DNA of 18,753 nucleotides. Origin: Anaerolineales bacterium UBA3499. Lineage in GTDB: Bacteria; Chloroflexota; Anaerolineae; Anaerolineales; UBA11657. Of the stretch, positions 16,747-18,753 are shown piece by piece; within the stretch, counting starts at the first letter, position 1, and every line of letters starts with the position of its first letter. The stretch covers positions 1-18,753 of the forward strand of contig DFQC01000040.1 in assembly GCA_002377585.1 (NCBI GenBank), read 5' to 3'. The position numbers and the translations under genes are program-made. The notes below the pieces were generated by a model, which saw nothing but the letters and a program-made list of their open reading frames with translations, had not been told where the DNA came from and made no database searches.

Positions 16747-17793
16747 ATGGGTCAACGTATAGTCACCTTAGGCGAAATTATGCTTAGATTGAAAACTCCT
16801 GGCTTTGAGCGATTTTTTCAATCACCTAATCTGGAAGCGACATTTGGGGGCGGAGAAGCTAATGTTGCAGTGTCACTGGCAAATTTCGGCGCGGATGTGT
16901 CGTTTGTAACAGTATTACCAGAGAATGCTATTGGAGAAGCAGCTGTCCGGTATCTAAAGAGTCGTGACGTAGATACATCTCTGATACAGATGCAAGGTGA
17001 CCGCATTGGTATCTATTTCTTAGAGTCTGGTGCAAATCAGCGCTCATCTAACGTGGTTTATGATAGAGCAAATTCTTCTATTAGCGCTGCACCTGTAGGT
17101 AATTTTGATTGGCAACATATTTTTGCTGATGTTGGTTGGTTTCATATCACTGGGATCACCCCAGCCTTAAGTGAATCTGCTGCTGAAATTTCTTTGGAAG
17201 CATGTAAGTATGCTAAAAAAGCAGGTGTTACCATATCTTGTGACTATAATTTTCGCAAAAAATTGTGGAAGTATGGCAAGACTGCTCCAGAGGTTATGCA
17301 AGAGATAGTGAAATTTGTGGACGTTGGAATTGCTAATGAAGAGGATTGTCAAAAATCATTGGGTATCACTGTGTCTGATGATGATTGGGAAAAATCAGTC
17401 CATTCTGGAAATTTGAATATGGAGAAATATGAAGCTTTGGCGAAAGCAGTATTTGCAAGTTTTCCTAACCTTAAATATCAAGCAATAACCCTTAGACAAA
17501 GTTTTAGTGCGAGTCGTAATGGTTGGTCTGCTTGTATGTACAATGGAGATGAGTTTATAGTAAGCAAACATTATGATATTACTGATATAGTGGATAGAGT
17601 GGGTGGAGGCGACTCTTTTGCATCAGGACTGATATATGGCTTGCAATTGGCAATGTCGGATCAACAAGCTTTAGAGTTTGCAGTAGCTGCATCATGCCTA
17701 AAGCATTCAATATCAGGCGATGTTAATTTGGTGACGCTTGGAGAAGTCAATAAACTTATGTCAGGTGATGGATCGGGTAGGGTGCAGCGTTGA
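16747..17793 (+). CDS. kdgK: 2-keto-3-deoxygluconate kinase (PfkB family)
   Basis: Ribokinase/PfkB-family sugar kinase of 348 residues. It would phosphorylate the 6-hydroxyl of KDG with ATP to make KDPG for the adjacent aldolase. N-terminal signature: TFGGGEANVAVSLANFGADV (about 32-51), which binds substrate. DYNFRKKLW (166-174) is typical of KdgK, and the C-terminal ATP/anion-hole motif DRVGGGDSFASG (283-294) carries the catalytic base D289. A short acidic insertion near 210-222 is ordinary for this group. It starts two bases after the eda stop and ends the plus-strand operon; the 58-bp gap to the convergent methyltransferase shows no strong terminator. Its need for a 6-hydroxyl substrate is the key argument that the locus consumes a hexose such as L-galactose and not a 6-deoxy sugar. 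Confidence 0.93.
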   Translation: MGQRIVTLGEIMLRLKTPGFERFFQSPNLEATFGGGEANVAVSLANFGADVSFVTVLPENAIGEAAVRYLKSRDVDTSLIQMQGDRIGIYFLESGANQRSSNVVYDRANSSISAAPVGNFDWQHIFADVGWFHITGITPALSESAAEISLEACKYAKKAGVTISCDYNFRKKLWKYGKTAPEVMQEIVKFVDVGIANEEDCQKSLGITVSDDDWEKSVHSGNLNMEKYEALAKAVFASFPNLKYQAITLRQSFSASRNGWSACMYNGDEFIVSKHYDITDIVDRVGGGDSFASGLIYGLQLAMSDQQALEFAVAASCLKHSISGDVNLVTLGEVNKLMSGDGSGRVQR

Positions 17794-17851
17794 TTTTGAC
17801 TTTTTCATGGAAGGTCGGTTGATCAGTCATTAAGCTGGTTCAGAAGTGGTA

Positions 17852-18493
17852 TTACCAATCAAGGTTTATATTTGTAATATTATTGGATTTGATTAGGTCC
17901 TTGATTTCATGAGTGGCAGATTGCAAGTGGTGTGCCTGCTCTTCATGAGTTTCGACGAAGATGTGCTCGATTCTTTTGTGAAGACCATGTTTGATTAGTT
18001 TGGTTAATATAGAGTGCTCCACACCCTCAACATCTAGTTTTAGTAATTTTATATTTGCTTGAAGATTGACAATAAATTCAGATAGATCTATGGCTTCTAC
18101 TTCAACGAATTTGTCTTGGCGTACGTTAGCTTTTTTGTGTAATAGAGATGATCCAGTTGACCATAGAACTTCGTTCGTGTCTGAATTGTTGTGGAAATAC
18201 AGTTTGGTTGTAGCTTTATGGTCAAGCACGGCCTGTCTATAGTAGTGTGCATTTGGGTACTTAGATAAGCGTTTGGCGAGGACTTTAAATGCATGTGGAT
18301 TAGGCTCAAATGCGTAAACTGTGGCGCCTGATTTGCATAAGTAATTACTGACGTTTCCCACGTTCGCACCACAGTCAATAGCAATGTCGCCTTCTTCGAA
18401 TTTGATGGAATATAGTGCAACAAACGCTTTATCTTTTGGGCTTTTGTTGGGTTTGAGCATCCGTTTGAATTTGCCTAGCGCAACTTTGATCAT
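17852..18493 (-). CDS. FkbM-family SAM-dependent methyltransferase
   Basis: Class I methyltransferase of 213 residues, convergent to the catabolic operon. The SAM-binding glycine motif is IDCGANVGNVS (residues 39-49), followed by the acidic strand-2 motif YAFEPNP (60-66). The FkbM hallmark LKLDVEGVE lies near 150-158. FkbM proteins O-methylate hydroxyls of natural products, glycans or glycolipids; the acceptor here cannot be read from sequence. The orientation and divergent promoter region mean it is probably not part of the sugar pathway; methylation of a cell-surface glycan is a plausible role. ATG 18493 has no clear Shine-Dalgarno sequence, but a TATATT lies nine bases upstream (18508-18503 on the minus strand). 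Family identity is secure, function open. Confidence 0.88.
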   Translation of the reverse strand: MIKVALGKFKRMLKPNKSPKDKAFVALYSIKFEEGDIAIDCGANVGNVSNYLCKSGATVYAFEPNPHAFKVLAKRLSKYPNAHYYRQAVLDHKATTKLYFHNNSDTNEVLWSTGSSLLHKKANVRQDKFVEVEAIDLSEFIVNLQANIKLLKLDVEGVEHSILTKLIKHGLHKRIEHIFVETHEEQAHHLQSATHEIKDLIKSNNITNINLDW

Positions 18494-18502
18494 GGTAGTG
18501 AG

Positions 18503-18508
18503 AATATA
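18503..18508 (-). promoter_or_regulatory. Possible -10 box (TATATT) for the FkbM-family gene
   Basis: Reading the minus strand, TATATT is followed by nine bases and then the ATG of the methyltransferase gene. A transcript started from it would have almost no 5' leader, in keeping with the missing Shine-Dalgarno site. No -35 hexamer is seen at normal spacing, and the region is AT-rich, so chance is possible. Confidence 0.3.
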
Positions 18509-18654
18509 GTTATGTATGAATTTTGAGAATACATTCTAAGATTTTCACTTAGTAAGTATCAAACTTTACGGATTTAAACGACGGAAGCGATTATATCATG
18601 GTGATTATAAATAACTACTAGACCATCTTAAATATTTATGCATGAGTAATAAGT

Positions 18655-18660
18655 TATAAT
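18655..18660 (+). promoter_or_regulatory. Consensus -10 box (TATAAT) directly before the right-edge gene
   Basis: Perfect TATAAT ends seven bases before ATG 18668. Transcription normally begins about seven bases after a -10 box, so the mRNA would start at or next to the ATG (leaderless). No Shine-Dalgarno sequence lies between, and no good -35 box is visible. Confidence 0.45.
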
Positions 18661-18667
18661 TAGCTTT

Positions 18668-18753
18668 ATGGATAATAGTAATGTTAGTGACCAAATGTTA
18701 GCAGCTGTTTACTATGGGCCACGTGACATTAGATTGGAGCAGCGTGATATTCC
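18668..18753 (+). CDS. Zinc-type alcohol dehydrogenase-like protein (3' partial)
   Basis: Only 28 codons are inside the window. After a short polar leader, the sequence MLAAVYYGPRDIRLEQRDIP resembles the N-terminal strand of medium-chain zinc dehydrogenases (sorbitol/threonine dehydrogenase type), which commonly read as M-x-A-x-Y-x-G-P-x-D-I-R-x-E. No zinc ligand or cofactor motif is included, so the family is likely but the function is unknown. ATG 18668 is chosen because it follows a TATAAT box by seven bases; the internal methionine at residue 10 is the alternative start. It is divergent from the FkbM-family gene. It could supply a sugar dehydrogenase for the neighbouring pathway, but nothing visible proves a link. 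Confidence 0.6.
   Translation, partial: MDNSNVSDQMLAAVYYGPRDIRLEQRDI

Noticed and set aside
3628..17793. Reading the locus as a fucoidan/L-fucose utilisation cluster
   Set aside because: GH29, sulfatases and a fuconolactonase-like lactonase suggest it, but no fuconate dehydratase (enolase family), 2-keto-3-deoxyfuconate dehydrogenase, fucose isomerase or fuculose kinase is present. UxaB, UxaA and KdgK need a 6-hydroxylated acid. Kept only as the alternative.
17794..17851. Bidirectional terminator between kdgK and the convergent methyltransferase gene
   Set aside because: I looked for a hairpin with flanking A/T runs and found no stem of convincing length.
17847..17857. Palindrome TGGTATTACCA similar to the candidate operator
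   Set aside because: It overlaps the 3' end of the FkbM-family gene between convergent genes, a poor place for an operator, and lacks the flanking TT/AA symmetry of the site at 8176.
1..18753. tRNA, rRNA, CRISPR array, insertion sequence or phage attachment site
   Set aside because: No cloverleaf-like sequence, regular repeat-spacer pattern, transposase motif or terminal inverted repeat was seen on either strand.

Overview
The window is a single long catabolic locus from a bacterium, with an estimated GC content near 40%. Fourteen same-strand genes fill positions 1 to about 17793, followed by an unrelated FkbM-type methyltransferase on the minus strand and the first codons of another plus-strand gene. 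An LplA/LplB/YtcP-type sugar importer, an anaerobic sulfatase-maturating radical SAM enzyme, short intracellular enzymes and few clear Shine-Dalgarno sites would fit a Chloroflexota- or Bacillota-like anaerobe or facultative organism from a marine or host-associated habitat rich in sulfated glycans. No phylogenetic marker is present, so this placement is only a guess.

Layout. Positions 1-3631 encode a solute-binding protein (5' end outside the window), a terminator-like hairpin, and two ABC permeases. Positions 3628-7329 encode sulfatase 1, a GH29 alpha-L-fucosidase-family glycosidase and sulfatase 2, tightly packed with ATGA overlaps. Positions 7333-13217 encode a COG3618 sugar lactonase, a UxaB-type tagaturonate reductase, an LgoD/RspB-like zinc dehydrogenase and an unusually long 893-residue UxaA-type altronate dehydratase. 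Positions 13280-16034 encode sulfatase 3 and the anaerobic sulfatase maturase with a C-terminal SEC-C motif. Positions 16103-17793 encode KDPG aldolase (Eda) and KDG kinase (KdgK). The unrelated tail begins at 17852.

How the genes fit together (inference). Sulfated oligosaccharides would be imported by the ABC system and desulfated in the cytoplasm by three formylglycine sulfatases activated by the maturase. GH29 would then release an L-galacto-configured sugar. The downstream enzymes form an ordered route: sugar lactone, hexonate (lactonase), D-tagaturonate (zinc dehydrogenase), D-altronate (UxaB), KDG (UxaA), KDPG (KdgK), then pyruvate plus glyceraldehyde-3-phosphate (Eda). This fits L-galactose, not L-fucose: fucose lacks the 6-hydroxyl that KDG kinase must phosphorylate, and UxaB, UxaA and KdgK have no place in known fucose routes. 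The best overall hypothesis is an L-galactose utilisation locus for a sulfated L-galactan, such as red-algal porphyran/agar or an invertebrate sulfated alpha-L-galactan. The first-step L-galactose dehydrogenase is not identified; the partial dehydrogenase at the right edge is one candidate.

Other notable points are the tandem UxaA with complementary loss of conserved residues in its two halves, a TTGGTTAACCAA palindrome between the lactonase and uxaB genes resembling hexuronate-regulator operators, a sulfatase that seems to lack a canonical start codon, and possible leaderless promoters in the divergent region at the right end. I saw no tRNA, rRNA, CRISPR array, insertion sequence or regulator gene.
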